Shown piece after piece: positions 35,058-44,005 of a DNA stretch of 64,000 bases. The notes under the pieces were generated by a model. The model saw only the letters and a program-made list of their open reading frames with translations. It made no database searches and was not told where the DNA came from. Positions within the stretch are counted from its first letter, which is position 1, and each line of letters begins with the position of its first letter. The position numbers and the translations under genes are program-made. Origin of the DNA: VXNE01 sp965206615 (GTDB taxonomy: Bacteria; Pseudomonadota; Gammaproteobacteria; Pseudomonadales; Azotimanducaceae); assembly GCA_965206615.1 (NCBI GenBank), contig CBDBKI010000005.1:434001-498000 (forward strand), read 5' to 3'.

Positions 35058-37049
35058 CTACTGGGCGGGCAGGGCGAAAGCGAGCAGTTCCCGGGGCTCG
35101 CCGTCGCCGCCGCCGGCGATGGCGATGTACTGCCGTCCCTGGTGCATGTACGTCATGGGAGAGCCCTGGAGGCTGCGATCCACCTCGATCCGGGCGAGGA
35201 CCGCGCCCGTCGCCTTGTCCTGCGCGCGCAGATACGCGCCCGCCGGGAAGCTGTCGGCCCCGTACGGCCGGTCCTTGGCCACGAACCCCAGGAGCATCGT
35301 CCTGGTGACGACGATGCCGCCCGCGGAAACTCCCCGATAGACGGTACCGAGGGGTCCGAGGTCCAGACCCGCGAGCGCCGGATGGTCGGTCGGGCCCTGG
35401 CCCTGCGGAACCTGGAACACGTGCTCGCCGGTCTGCATGTCGATCGCCGTCAGCCGGCGATAAGGCGGCTTCAGGAGCGGCAGTCCCTGCGGCCCGTCGG
35501 TCGTGTGGTACTTGATCTCGTAGGCGAAATCGGATTGCCCGGACTCGGGCAGACCGAAGGTGATCGATTCTCCGGTCTCCGGCTTGACGAGCGCCATCGT
35601 GGTGGGCCGCGTCTTCGACTCCACGTAGAGCAACCCCGTCTCCGGATCCCAGGAGGCGCCGGGGTACGAGGCGCCCCCGCCCGCGCCGGGGACCACGAAA
35701 GTCGCGAGCTTCCCGTCATCGCCTTCGACGATCGGCGGCGTGAAGATCGGGCCGAGCCGGAACTGGGCCGCGATCTCGAGGGCCTCGGCCCTGAGCTCCG
35801 GCGTGAAGTCGATGAGGTCGTCCTCGCTGATGCCCTGCCGGTCGAAGGGCGCCGGCTTCGTGGGAAACGGCTGCGTCGGTGCGGTCTGCTCGCCGGGGAC
35901 CGTGCTCTGCTCGACGGGGCGTTCCTCGATGGGCCAGATCGGCTCGCCGGTCACCCGGTCGAGGACATAGGCGAAGGCCGTCTTCGACAACTGCGCCACG
36001 ACCTTCCTCGGCTGGCCGTCGATCTCCACGTCGATGAGGTTCGCCGCCGAGGCGATGTCGTAGTCCCAGATGCCGTGGTGCACGGTCTGGAAGTGCCAGA
36101 CCCGTTCGCCCGTCTCCACGTCCACGGCGACGAGGCTCTCCGCGAACAGGTTGTCGCCGTGCCGCTCTCCGCCGTAGTAGTCGTTGGTCGGAGTGGAGGT
36201 CGGCAGGTACACGTAACCGAGTTCCTCGTCGGCGGACAGGTAGGTCCAGACGTTCGTGTTGCCCTGTTTGTCGATGGTCTCTTCGGGCCAGGTCTCCGAG
36301 AACGGCTCGCCCTTTCTCGGGATCACCTCGAAGCGCCACTTGAAGGCGCCGGTGCGCGCGTCGTAGGCGCGCACGTGGCCCGGCGGGTTGCGCAGTTCGG
36401 AGACGTAGTCGTGCACGCCCGAGCCGACGACGACGGTGTCGCGCACGACGATGGGCGGTGCGCGGTGCGCGATGTGCGCCGTGACCCAGTCGCCGTCCCC
36501 GCCGAGGTCGTTCTTCAGGTCCACGACGCCGTTGTCGCCGAAGGCCGGATCCGGAATTCCGGTCGCCGCATCGATGGACACGAGCTGCTTGCCGAGGGTC
36601 GCGATGAAGATGCGTTCGACCTCGCCGTCGGTCCAGTATTCGACGCCCCGCGTGTGCCGCGGAAGCTGGGTCGGCATCTCTTCCGCCCAGCTGCGCGGAT
36701 CGTGCAGCCAGAGCTGTTCCCCGGTGCCGGGGTCGAGCGCCACGACCTGGCCGTGGGAGGTGGCCGTGTAGAGGCGGTCGCCGACCTTCAGTGGCGTCGC
36801 CACGTACGTGCCCGTGTCATACACGTCACCGAGGCGCCGGTCCGCCGATTCCCAGCGCCAGGCGACTTCGAGTTGCTCGAAGTTCTGCGGCGTGATCTGG
36901 TCGAGCGGCACGTACTTGGACGCCGCCAGGTCGCCCTGGTGATGCGGCCAGTCGCCGTATCCGGGGGGCAGGTCCGGCGCCCGTTCGCAGCCGGGCAGAA
37001 GGAACACGCCCGCGAGCGGTATCAGGAACAGGGAGAGTTTCGAGGTCAT
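35058..37049 (-). CDS. PQQ-dependent dehydrogenase, no haem domain (lipoprotein)
   Basis: 663 residues with a lipobox (VFLLPGCER). It follows the family's propeller motifs WPHHQGDLAASKYVPLDQIT, TATSHGQVVALDPGTGEQLW, WHFQTVHHGIWDYDIASAAN and a final LAFALPAQ. It resembles membrane-bound glucose/quinate dehydrogenases but lacks their transmembrane anchor. It is a paralogue of the enzyme encoded just downstream and lacks a CxxCH. The source of PQQ is not encoded in this window. Confidence 0.87.
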   Translation of the reverse strand: MTSKLSLFLIPLAGVFLLPGCERAPDLPPGYGDWPHHQGDLAASKYVPLDQITPQNFEQLEVAWRWESADRRLGDVYDTGTYVATPLKVGDRLYTATSHGQVVALDPGTGEQLWLHDPRSWAEEMPTQLPRHTRGVEYWTDGEVERIFIATLGKQLVSIDAATGIPDPAFGDNGVVDLKNDLGGDGDWVTAHIAHRAPPIVVRDTVVVGSGVHDYVSELRNPPGHVRAYDARTGAFKWRFEVIPRKGEPFSETWPEETIDKQGNTNVWTYLSADEELGYVYLPTSTPTNDYYGGERHGDNLFAESLVAVDVETGERVWHFQTVHHGIWDYDIASAANLIDVEIDGQPRKVVAQLSKTAFAYVLDRVTGEPIWPIEERPVEQSTVPGEQTAPTQPFPTKPAPFDRQGISEDDLIDFTPELRAEALEIAAQFRLGPIFTPPIVEGDDGKLATFVVPGAGGGASYPGASWDPETGLLYVESKTRPTTMALVKPETGESITFGLPESGQSDFAYEIKYHTTDGPQGLPLLKPPYRRLTAIDMQTGEHVFQVPQGQGPTDHPALAGLDLGPLGTVYRGVSAGGIVVTRTMLLGFVAKDRPYGADSFPAGAYLRAQDKATGAVLARIEVDRSLQGSPMTYMHQGRQYIAIAGGGDGEPRELLAFALPAQ

Positions 37050-37080
37050 GGCGTTGTGACTCCTTTCTACGGGGCGGGCG

Positions 37081-38412
37081 TCAGTCCGGGGCCAGCCATT
37101 GGCCGGCCTGCATGACGCGTTCGATGCTGCGGGAATGAGTGATGTCGGCTGTCGGGTCTGCGCGCAGGAGGATCAGGTCCGCAGCCTTGCCCGGCGTGAT
37201 CGTGCCGAAGTCCGCATCGTCCCCGTCAAGCACCCGGGCGCCGTTGCCGGTGCCGGCCCGGATCGCCTGTATCGGGGTGAGCCCGGCTTCGACCAACGCC
37301 TCGAGTTCATGGTGCGTCCCCCACCCGAAGGGCAGTAGCGACGTGCCGCTGTCCGAGCCGAGCGCCACGGTGACGCCGCCGTCCTGCATCTGCGTGACGA
37401 ACCGCTGCATGCGCCCGAACACGGTGCGAAGCTGCGCGGCCTGGGGGTGTGTCCGCATCTCGTCGAAGGTTTCCGGGGCACGCAGACGCGCGAGCCGTTC
37501 TGCGCCGAAGGCCTTTGCGAACCCGGGATCGTCCAGCGTCTCGGGGTGTTCCGGGAGGTACCAGAGGTCCTGCGCCTTGCTCAATGCCGGTGCGAAGGAC
37601 AGACCCTCGCCGCGCGCCCACGCGACGAAGGCGTCGTCGACCGGGGCGCTGCGCGCGGTGTGGACGAAGTCCCGGACCCCCACCGAGTGCAGCTGGCGCA
37701 CGTCCTCCTCCTCGAAGACGTGCGCGACGGCGGGGATACCGTGGCGGGCGGCCTCTTCGACCAAGGCCGTGCGGATCTCCGCGCTGATCTTCGGGATCGG
37801 GGCCTTGCCGCCGTTCCACTCGAGCCGTCCGTCCATGGTCGGGTCCACCCACATCTTGATGAAGTCGACATCCGCAGCGGCGAGCTGACGCACCATGGCC
37901 TGTGCTTCGGCGACCGTCGTCGGGCGGTTGATGACCGCGCCCGGCGGCATGCCCCCGGGATGCGAGAAGCCGGCGCCGGCCGTGTAGATGCGCGGCGCCG
38001 GGAACTTGCCGGCCCTGGCGTCCGCGATGACGGCGAGATTCTCCGGCGGATCGGCGCCAAGGCTGCGCACGGTCGTGACGCCGAATTCCAGCTGCAGGGC
38101 CCATGCCCGGCGCAGGCCGTCCGCGCCGCCGCCGTAGTGGTTGTGCAGGTCGACGAGCCCCGGCATGAGGAACTTGCCGGCGGCGTCGATCACGCTGGCG
38201 TCCGGCGGCACCGCCACATCGGTACGGCGGCCCGCCCCGACGATGCGCTCGCCCTGCACGACGACGACGGCGTTCTCGACGGGCGCCGCGCCGCTGCCGT
38301 CGATCAGCGTGGCGCCAACGATCGCGGTTGCCGGTGCTTCCGAACCGGTCGCGGCCAGGGCGAGCAGGGCGCAGGCGAGGTATGCCGGGAGCGATGTTGC
38401 GGGTTGCGGCAT
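37081..38412 (-). CDS. Exported amidohydrolase (imidazolonepropionase-like)
   Basis: 443 residues from the ATG at 38412; the longer frame is not preferred. A signal peptide (LPAYLACALLALAATGSEA) precedes the N-terminal beta domain and the barrel: D-x-H-x-H-type motif LMPGLVDLHNHYGG, later metal-ligand histidine in IPAVAHVFEEED, and the aspartate in VALGSDSGTSLLPFG. The C-terminal ITPGKAADLILLRADP is typical. It is a periplasmic metallohydrolase of unknown substrate. It lies 11 bp downstream of a secreted-protein gene in the large catabolic block. Confidence 0.88.
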   Translation of the reverse strand: MPQPATSLPAYLACALLALAATGSEAPATAIVGATLIDGSGAAPVENAVVVVQGERIVGAGRRTDVAVPPDASVIDAAGKFLMPGLVDLHNHYGGGADGLRRAWALQLEFGVTTVRSLGADPPENLAVIADARAGKFPAPRIYTAGAGFSHPGGMPPGAVINRPTTVAEAQAMVRQLAAADVDFIKMWVDPTMDGRLEWNGGKAPIPKISAEIRTALVEEAARHGIPAVAHVFEEEDVRQLHSVGVRDFVHTARSAPVDDAFVAWARGEGLSFAPALSKAQDLWYLPEHPETLDDPGFAKAFGAERLARLRAPETFDEMRTHPQAAQLRTVFGRMQRFVTQMQDGGVTVALGSDSGTSLLPFGWGTHHELEALVEAGLTPIQAIRAGTGNGARVLDGDDADFGTITPGKAADLILLRADPTADITHSRSIERVMQAGQWLAPD

Positions 38413-38423
38413 GTCGTCCCTTG

Positions 38424-39500
38424 CTACTCGTCTTCCGACTGCCCGTGCTGCTCGATCCACTTGCGCTCGAGCGCGCGGGCGCCGCGCAGGGTATTCGCCA
38501 GCGAGTAGTTGCCCTCGTGGCAGGCGTACTCGTACAGACGCTTGTCACTCTTCCCCCACGGGAACTCACCCGTGTACGGCGCTTCGTAGTCCGGGTCGTG
38601 CACCGTGAAGTTGTAGAGCAGGCTGCCCGCGTCGATGGGGCTGAAACGCTCCACGACGCGCAGGCCTTCGCGCGGTGCGTGCGGTGACATGAAGTCCTGG
38701 AAGTTGGCGGTCTCGACGACCAGGGTGTCGCCCTCCCACCGGCCGATGGAGTCGCCGCCGAACGAGACCATGTCCGCCGGCAGATGCTCCGAGTCCAGCC
38801 GGATCACCCGCGGCCAGTGCATCCACTCGGTCAGGATCAGGATGCGGTCGTTCGACTGCACGATCGTCTTCATGTTGTTGTAGGCGGAAGGCCGCACGGG
38901 CACGGTGAGCGACATGTACAGGCAGCGGTCGCCGACCGACATGCTCTCCGGGTTGTCGTAGGGGTCGCCGCCATCCGCCAGCCACCAGGCTTCACCGGGG
39001 TACTTCGCCTTGTAGTAGGGACGCAGCGTCGCGCGTCGTGCCGCGCCCGCTTCGGAGATGGCCGGCAGTTGCCCGTCCGGCGGATCGATGACGATCGAGG
39101 TGCGCCAGGCGCCGTCGACCTGGTACAGATCGCAGTACTGGCCTCCGCAGTCGAACCAGTAGTAGTCGTGACTCCCGGGGGTATAGCTGTCCGACCGGTC
39201 CACGCCGCGTTCCCGCGCGTCGCCCTCGAGCGGCTGCAAGGCGTCCCGCTCGGGGTCGATCGGCGCGCGCGCCGCGTCCACGCGCCCGTGCGCGGTGGCC
39301 TTGAGTTCGTCGACTTCCTGCTGCGTGAACTCCCGCTTCTCGCCGAGTTCCGGATCGCGCGTAAACGGGGTGAGACTGCTGACGTCGTAGGTGCCGGAGA
39401 AATCCGGCCGGCCGTCGTCCATGCGCGGGATCTCGGCGGACGCGGCGACGCTGAACAGGGCCGCTCCGGCCCACACGATGCCCGAAACTCTAGTGTGCAT
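38424..39500 (-). CDS. Secreted protein of unknown family, paralogue of 48598-49683
   Basis: 358 residues from the ATG at 39500, which overlaps the sulfatase stop by 11 bp. A signal peptide (VWAGAALFSVAASA) is followed by DDGRPDFSGTYDVSSLTPF, LEGDTLVVET-type repeats and a conserved end, DPDYEAPYTGEFPW, YEYACHEGNYS and LERKWIEQHG. Four cysteines in CGGQYCDLY and others suggest disulfides. Its close paralogue lies 10 kb away. Function unknown; the GTYD/PDFSG opening is common to secreted proteins of this kind in many heterotrophs. Confidence 0.75.
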   Translation of the reverse strand: MHTRVSGIVWAGAALFSVAASAEIPRMDDGRPDFSGTYDVSSLTPFTRDPELGEKREFTQQEVDELKATAHGRVDAARAPIDPERDALQPLEGDARERGVDRSDSYTPGSHDYYWFDCGGQYCDLYQVDGAWRTSIVIDPPDGQLPAISEAGAARRATLRPYYKAKYPGEAWWLADGGDPYDNPESMSVGDRCLYMSLTVPVRPSAYNNMKTIVQSNDRILILTEWMHWPRVIRLDSEHLPADMVSFGGDSIGRWEGDTLVVETANFQDFMSPHAPREGLRVVERFSPIDAGSLLYNFTVHDPDYEAPYTGEFPWGKSDKRLYEYACHEGNYSLANTLRGARALERKWIEQHGQSEDE

Positions 39501-40839
39501 CCACCGCCTCCTTCCAGGCTTCGAGTGCCGCGACCATGCGCTGCACCCGTTCCGGGTCCGCGGCAGCGAGGTCGTTGCTTTCGCCGATGTCCTGGCCGAG
39601 ATCGAAGAGCTGCGGCGTGCCGTCGGCATCGCCGGAGACATCGATCATGAGCTTGTAGTTCCCGTCGCGCATCGCGGAGCCGTGCCAGAACGTGCCGTCG
39701 CCGCCCCAGAAGAGCTGGCGGTTGGGAAGCTCCCCACCCGCGATCGCGGGCGCGAGATCGATGCCGTCCTGGTCGCCCGCATACTCGATGCGGGTCCAGT
39801 CGAGCACCGTCGGCATCACGTCGATGGTCGAACTCAACGCGTCCGTCATGCCGGGCTCGATGGTGCCCTGCCAGCGCAGTATCGACGGCACGCGGTGGCC
39901 GCCTTCCCAGTCCGTGGCCTTGCCGCCGCGCAGCGGTGCGTTGGATCCCCACTCCGCGGCGCCGTTGTCGGAGAAGAACCAGACGATCGTGTTGCTGCCG
40001 AGGCCCAGCCTTTCCAGCGTCGCGACGACCCGGCCCACGCCGTCGTCCACGGCCTGCACCATCTCGCGGTACGCGCGCTCGGTGTCCTTTGCGGAGCCGA
40101 GCTGGTCGAACTCGCCGCCGACGGTGCGATCCGCGGGGTCGTCCCGGCCCTGGAACGGATAGTGCGGCGCGTGGTGCGGGAGATAGAGGAAGAACGGCTC
40201 GTCGGCATGCGCCTCGATGAAGCGCACGGCATGCTCGGTGACGAGATCGGTCAGGTAGCCCTCTTCCGCCTCGAGCTCCGCGTCGCGCCACCAGTCGGCG
40301 CGCCCCATCATGTCGATGTGCGAGTGGTAGTCGAGGTTGCCGCTCACGAATCCCCGGAAGGTGTCGAAGCCGTGCAGGGTGGGGTTGAACTCGGCGCTGT
40401 ACCCCAGGTGCCACTTGCCGAAGATGGCGGTGGCGTAACCGTTCGCCCGCATCACCTCGGCGATGGTCGTGGCGCTGGCGCCGATGCCTTCGTAGTGCGC
40501 CGGGCGCGCCGGGTCGGCGAACAGCACGCCCGGAATCCCCAGCCGCTGCTGGTACAGGCCCGTCATCAATCCGGCCCGCGTCGGCGAACACACGTTGCCG
40601 CTCGAGTGGAAGTCGCTGAAACGCACGCCGTCCCGGGCAAGCTGCTCGAGATGCGGCGTCTCGATCCAGCCCCCGTACGGACTGATGTCGCCGTAGCCGA
40701 GATCGTCCGCCATGATGAGCACGACGTTCGGGGGTGCGGCGGCTTCGGGCTCGGTGACGCTGCCGGTCGATGCAGTCGGCTCACCGCACGCGGCCAAAGT
40801 CAGGCAGGCCGCGAGCGCCATGCTTCGCGCACACCTCAT
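39490..40839 (-). CDS. Exported sulfatase (lipoprotein)
   Basis: 449 residues from the ATG at 40839, with lipobox LTLAACGE. The calcium site DD45-46 (LIMADDLGYGD), the signature C84-S-P-T-R88 and the later IFGKWHLG and GSNAPLRGGKATDWEGGHRVP are textbook for arylsulfatase A-like enzymes. It cleaves sulfate esters outside the cytoplasm. It requires a formylglycine maturase encoded elsewhere. It sits between a VOC gene and a secreted-protein gene in the minus-strand catabolic block. Confidence 0.93.
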   Translation of the reverse strand: MRCARSMALAACLTLAACGEPTASTGSVTEPEAAAPPNVVLIMADDLGYGDISPYGGWIETPHLEQLARDGVRFSDFHSSGNVCSPTRAGLMTGLYQQRLGIPGVLFADPARPAHYEGIGASATTIAEVMRANGYATAIFGKWHLGYSAEFNPTLHGFDTFRGFVSGNLDYHSHIDMMGRADWWRDAELEAEEGYLTDLVTEHAVRFIEAHADEPFFLYLPHHAPHYPFQGRDDPADRTVGGEFDQLGSAKDTERAYREMVQAVDDGVGRVVATLERLGLGSNTIVWFFSDNGAAEWGSNAPLRGGKATDWEGGHRVPSILRWQGTIEPGMTDALSSTIDVMPTVLDWTRIEYAGDQDGIDLAPAIAGGELPNRQLFWGGDGTFWHGSAMRDGNYKLMIDVSGDADGTPQLFDLGQDIGESNDLAAADPERVQRMVAALEAWKEAVDAH

Positions 40840-40871
40840 GGGTTTCACCGGAATCGGCAATGCGCGCCCCG

Positions 40872-41279
40872 TCACGGCCCGGCCATCTCGAGCGTATCGA
40901 CCGTTTCCTCGACCACCTGGATCAGGGCGCCGAAGGTGTCCTGCGGATGCAGGTAGAAGTACCGGGGGTCTCCGCCGAGGATCCGGAGGCCCTGGGACTC
41001 GACGTACTCGCGGGCTGCCGAGATGTCCTCCACCGTGCAGCAGATGTGGTGAAAGCCCTCCCCGTACTTCGCGAGGTACTTGCCGACGCCGCCCTCGCCG
41101 GGCGTGCGGGGCGTCACGAGTTCCACCTTCCTGCCCCCGAGCGTGAACGACATCCAGTCGAAGTCTCCCGCCTCGCCCCCGTCGGGCAGGGGCTCGCCGC
41201 CCAGAACCTCGCAGAACAGGCGGCGCGCCTTCTCCATGTCGAGAACCCCGATGGACACGTGATCGAGCCGTTTGAACAT
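40872..41279 (-). CDS. VOC-superfamily metal enzyme (glyoxalase/epimerase-like)
   Basis: 135 residues from the ATG at 41279 with GGGGAG eight bases upstream. Two VOC modules are seen: LDHVSIGVLDMEKARRLF and, after the metal loop, GFHHICCTVEDISAA. The histidines H7 and in GFHHI with a glutamate near KVELVTP are plausible ligands. The length matches methylmalonyl-CoA epimerase and similar small enzymes. It is the gene upstream of the sulfatase (33 bp apart). Confidence 0.82.
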   Translation of the reverse strand: MFKRLDHVSIGVLDMEKARRLFCEVLGGEPLPDGGEAGDFDWMSFTLGGRKVELVTPRTPGEGGVGKYLAKYGEGFHHICCTVEDISAAREYVESQGLRILGGDPRYFYLHPQDTFGALIQVVEETVDTLEMAGP

Positions 41280-41368
41280 GCACTCCCCTTTGGCCACAAC
41301 TCTTTGCAGGAGCGCACTCTACAGGACATCGTGGTCGCCTGAAGGGCCGCCCGAGGCTCCGGGCGCCC

Positions 41369-43948
41369 TTACCGGTGTGCATAGCCGCCCACCCAGATGG
41401 GGCTCGACCAGGCCGCCGCGTCGTTGGCCTGGCGCACGCGCACATAGTAGTAGTCGCCGTGACGCGGGTCCGAATCGTCCGTGAACGTGAACTCGGCATG
41501 CTTCTGTCCTCCTCGTGCAATGCGGCGCAGGGCAATGCCGTCCGCGTAGCCCGGAATCGGCGTCGGCATCGACAGCCGACCTTGCTTCATGTCGTCCAGG
41601 GCCAGGCGAACGACGCTGCCCGGGATCGTCGCCGGCGCACGCCAGGTGGGGGGGCCGGAGCCCTGTTCGATCGTCTCCTCGAGCTCGAGGATCAGGGTGG
41701 CGCCGGCTTGCAGCGCGTCCACTTCGAGCGCGATGCGGCTGACATCGCCCCGCGTCAGCGTCGCGAAGCGCCAGGCTTCGCCGTCGTCCTCGAGCCTGTG
41801 GACGAAGCGGTTGTCGAAGTCGAGACCGCGCGCGGACACGATGCGCCCGCCGTCGAGGGTCAACGTGCCGCGCCAGGGGCGCCAGCCGCGCGGCGTGTCG
41901 CCCCAGTGCCCGGGCGTCGCGTCCGAGTGGAAGGAAAGCTCGAGCTGGACGGGGCCGCTCGGGGGGCTGTCGCTCGTATCGGTCAGGTAGTCGCGTGACC
42001 AGACCGCCTCGTCGTTCCTGAAGACGGTCACCGTGTCGATTGTCGCCGTGCCAATCACGTGCCCTTCGATGCGTCTCTCTTCGGCGTAGGGGGCGCGTTG
42101 GCCCATTCCTACCCCGTTCAACGAGGTCTCGAGAATGATGCGGTCCCCGGTGGTCGCGTAGGTGCGGCGTGCCCGCATGGCGTCGAACAGCGCATCGCGG
42201 GAGCGCTCGGCCGCGAACACCGCGCCGAGGCCGCCGCGCTGGGCGAGTCCGCGTGCGCGCGGCGCGCTGTAACCCGGATGGGACGAGTGATCGTCCGAGG
42301 CGGCGACGAAGCCCACCTGGTGCCCGCGCGAGAGATAGCTGCGCGCAAACCACTCGAACGTGCCGTGCATCGACAGGATCTCGATGAGGGGCTCCAGCAG
42401 CGGGTCCGAGTGCCGGGCGTCGCCGGCCTGATGCGCGTGCGGGATCGTCAGCACCTCGCGCGCCGGATAGCGCTCGCGCAGTGCCTGGTAGAGAAGCGAC
42501 AGCGTCGGGTACTCGAGGGCGGAGACGCGCTCGCGGCCGGCGATGTTGCGGAACAGGACATTGTGATGCCCGCCGTTCGTCGCCCGCATCGACCACTCGT
42601 AGCCGAGGTAGGGGATGAACACGCCGGGATCGTCGTACTCGGCGGTGGTCGCGCGCATGAGGCGCCACTCGCCGTCGTCGAGCGCCGTGTCGTGCTCGGA
42701 ATGCGTGACGAAGTCGAGGCGGGCGTCGTCGCGGGCGAAGCGCATGAAGTGATCGACCGTGCCGATGCCTTCCGCGTAGCCGGAGTGGCCGTGGGTGTCC
42801 CCCCAGAAGATGCGCCGCGCCGGGTTCTCCTCCACCAGCACGGGGTTGGCGATCCCGCTGATCCGCCCGTCCTTCGAGCGCAACGCGATCCAGTGCGGGC
42901 CCGGCTCCTCGATGCTGAGCGCGACGGGCTGAATGGCCGGGCCGCCCGCCGCCGTCGTTGCCCGCAACTCGTCGTCGACGAGCACGTCGAAGGCCGGGAT
43001 CGGCCCGGTGGCGCGGTTGTAGTGGTAGTCCTCGGCACGCACGGACAGCTCGAAACGCTCTCCCGGAGCCACGATGCTCGGCGCGAAGCCGTGCACGCCG
43101 GCGATCCCCGATCCCTCGATGACGAACGGCTGGCTCGGCAGCGGGAGGGCGAGGCCCGATCCGTCAACGTCGACGCGCAGACGCAAGGGGATGTTCTCTC
43201 CGGACACGGTGCCGACGCGCAGGCCGGGACTGCCCCCTCCGGCGTCCCCGTAGGTGATCGTGACCGTTGCGCCGGGATCCAGGAGGCCGTCGACCAGACC
43301 GAAACCGAGAGCGCCGTCGACCCATTGCGCGGCGAATACGGCATCGCTGTCGTCCGATGTGGCCCAGACGTAGCCTTCGCCCGCCGTATCCTCCGTCTGG
43401 TAGGGGCCGAACCCCGAAGCGAAGTGACGGTCGACCCGGATCCTGCCGCCGGCGCGCATGCCGTGGCTGCCCGCGGTCCAGGTCTGGCGGATCGTCGCGA
43501 GCCCGCCGGCCTCGAAGGGGCCGAGGTCGTCGGCCTCGAGCGTGCCGAGCGCTTCCGGTTCCTCGTCCCGCAGCCGGTAGGCACGGACCAGCGTATCGAT
43601 CTCGGCGCTGCGGCGCGCCAGCGTCGCCGCGTCCGGCGGGTCGCCGGCGTACTGGTTGGGGATGGAGTGGTGCGTTCCCCATCGTGCGGCGCGGATGTAG
43701 GAGCGTACGTGGGGTCCGGTCACGGTAAGCAGGTCGGGATCGCCGGTCAGCGCAACGGCATCGATCCAGTCCGCGAGCACGCGTGCGCGCTCGACGATTG
43801 TGTTCGCGTTCGTCGGCTCGAGCTCGACCGTGCGCTTGAGCGTCTCGACCTCGGCGCGCAGCGCTGGCGCGAGATAGTCCGGGCCGTCCCGCGCGGCGGC
43901 AACGCCGCTCACGCAGAGGAACACGCACAGGATCGCCGCGGAGCGCAT
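41369..43948 (-). CDS. Exported DUF3604 family protein (PHP-like hydrolase)
   Basis: 859 residues with a signal peptide (MRSAAILCVFLCVSGVAAA). DUF3604 features are IFWGDTHGHSGYAEG, DFVTHSEHDTALDD, the later GFVAASDDHSSHPGY and a histidine-rich LTIPHAHQAGD; these metal-site histidines recall PHP phosphoesterases. About 390 N-terminal residues form beta domains. It may hydrolyse a complex organic ester. A strong hairpin lies just upstream of its start. Confidence 0.88.
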   Translation of the reverse strand: MRSAAILCVFLCVSGVAAARDGPDYLAPALRAEVETLKRTVELEPTNANTIVERARVLADWIDAVALTGDPDLLTVTGPHVRSYIRAARWGTHHSIPNQYAGDPPDAATLARRSAEIDTLVRAYRLRDEEPEALGTLEADDLGPFEAGGLATIRQTWTAGSHGMRAGGRIRVDRHFASGFGPYQTEDTAGEGYVWATSDDSDAVFAAQWVDGALGFGLVDGLLDPGATVTITYGDAGGGSPGLRVGTVSGENIPLRLRVDVDGSGLALPLPSQPFVIEGSGIAGVHGFAPSIVAPGERFELSVRAEDYHYNRATGPIPAFDVLVDDELRATTAAGGPAIQPVALSIEEPGPHWIALRSKDGRISGIANPVLVEENPARRIFWGDTHGHSGYAEGIGTVDHFMRFARDDARLDFVTHSEHDTALDDGEWRLMRATTAEYDDPGVFIPYLGYEWSMRATNGGHHNVLFRNIAGRERVSALEYPTLSLLYQALRERYPAREVLTIPHAHQAGDARHSDPLLEPLIEILSMHGTFEWFARSYLSRGHQVGFVAASDDHSSHPGYSAPRARGLAQRGGLGAVFAAERSRDALFDAMRARRTYATTGDRIILETSLNGVGMGQRAPYAEERRIEGHVIGTATIDTVTVFRNDEAVWSRDYLTDTSDSPPSGPVQLELSFHSDATPGHWGDTPRGWRPWRGTLTLDGGRIVSARGLDFDNRFVHRLEDDGEAWRFATLTRGDVSRIALEVDALQAGATLILELEETIEQGSGPPTWRAPATIPGSVVRLALDDMKQGRLSMPTPIPGYADGIALRRIARGGQKHAEFTFTDDSDPRHGDYYYVRVRQANDAAAWSSPIWVGGYAHR

Positions 43949-43960
43949 GATCGTCGATGC

Positions 43961-43991
43961 GTGACATTGGGGCCTCGCGCCCCAATGTCAC
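43961..43991 (-). terminator. Perfect 13-bp hairpin between the TonB receptor and DUF3604 genes
   Basis: GTGACATTGGGGC, loop ctcgc, GCCCCAATGTCAC, all Watson-Crick. It lies 13-43 bp upstream of the DUF3604 start and 15 bp after the receptor stop (minus strand). It may terminate the receptor transcript or control DUF3604 expression. There is no T-run to prove termination. Confidence 0.6.
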
Positions 43992-44005
43992 ATCTCCCCC
44001 TTCTG

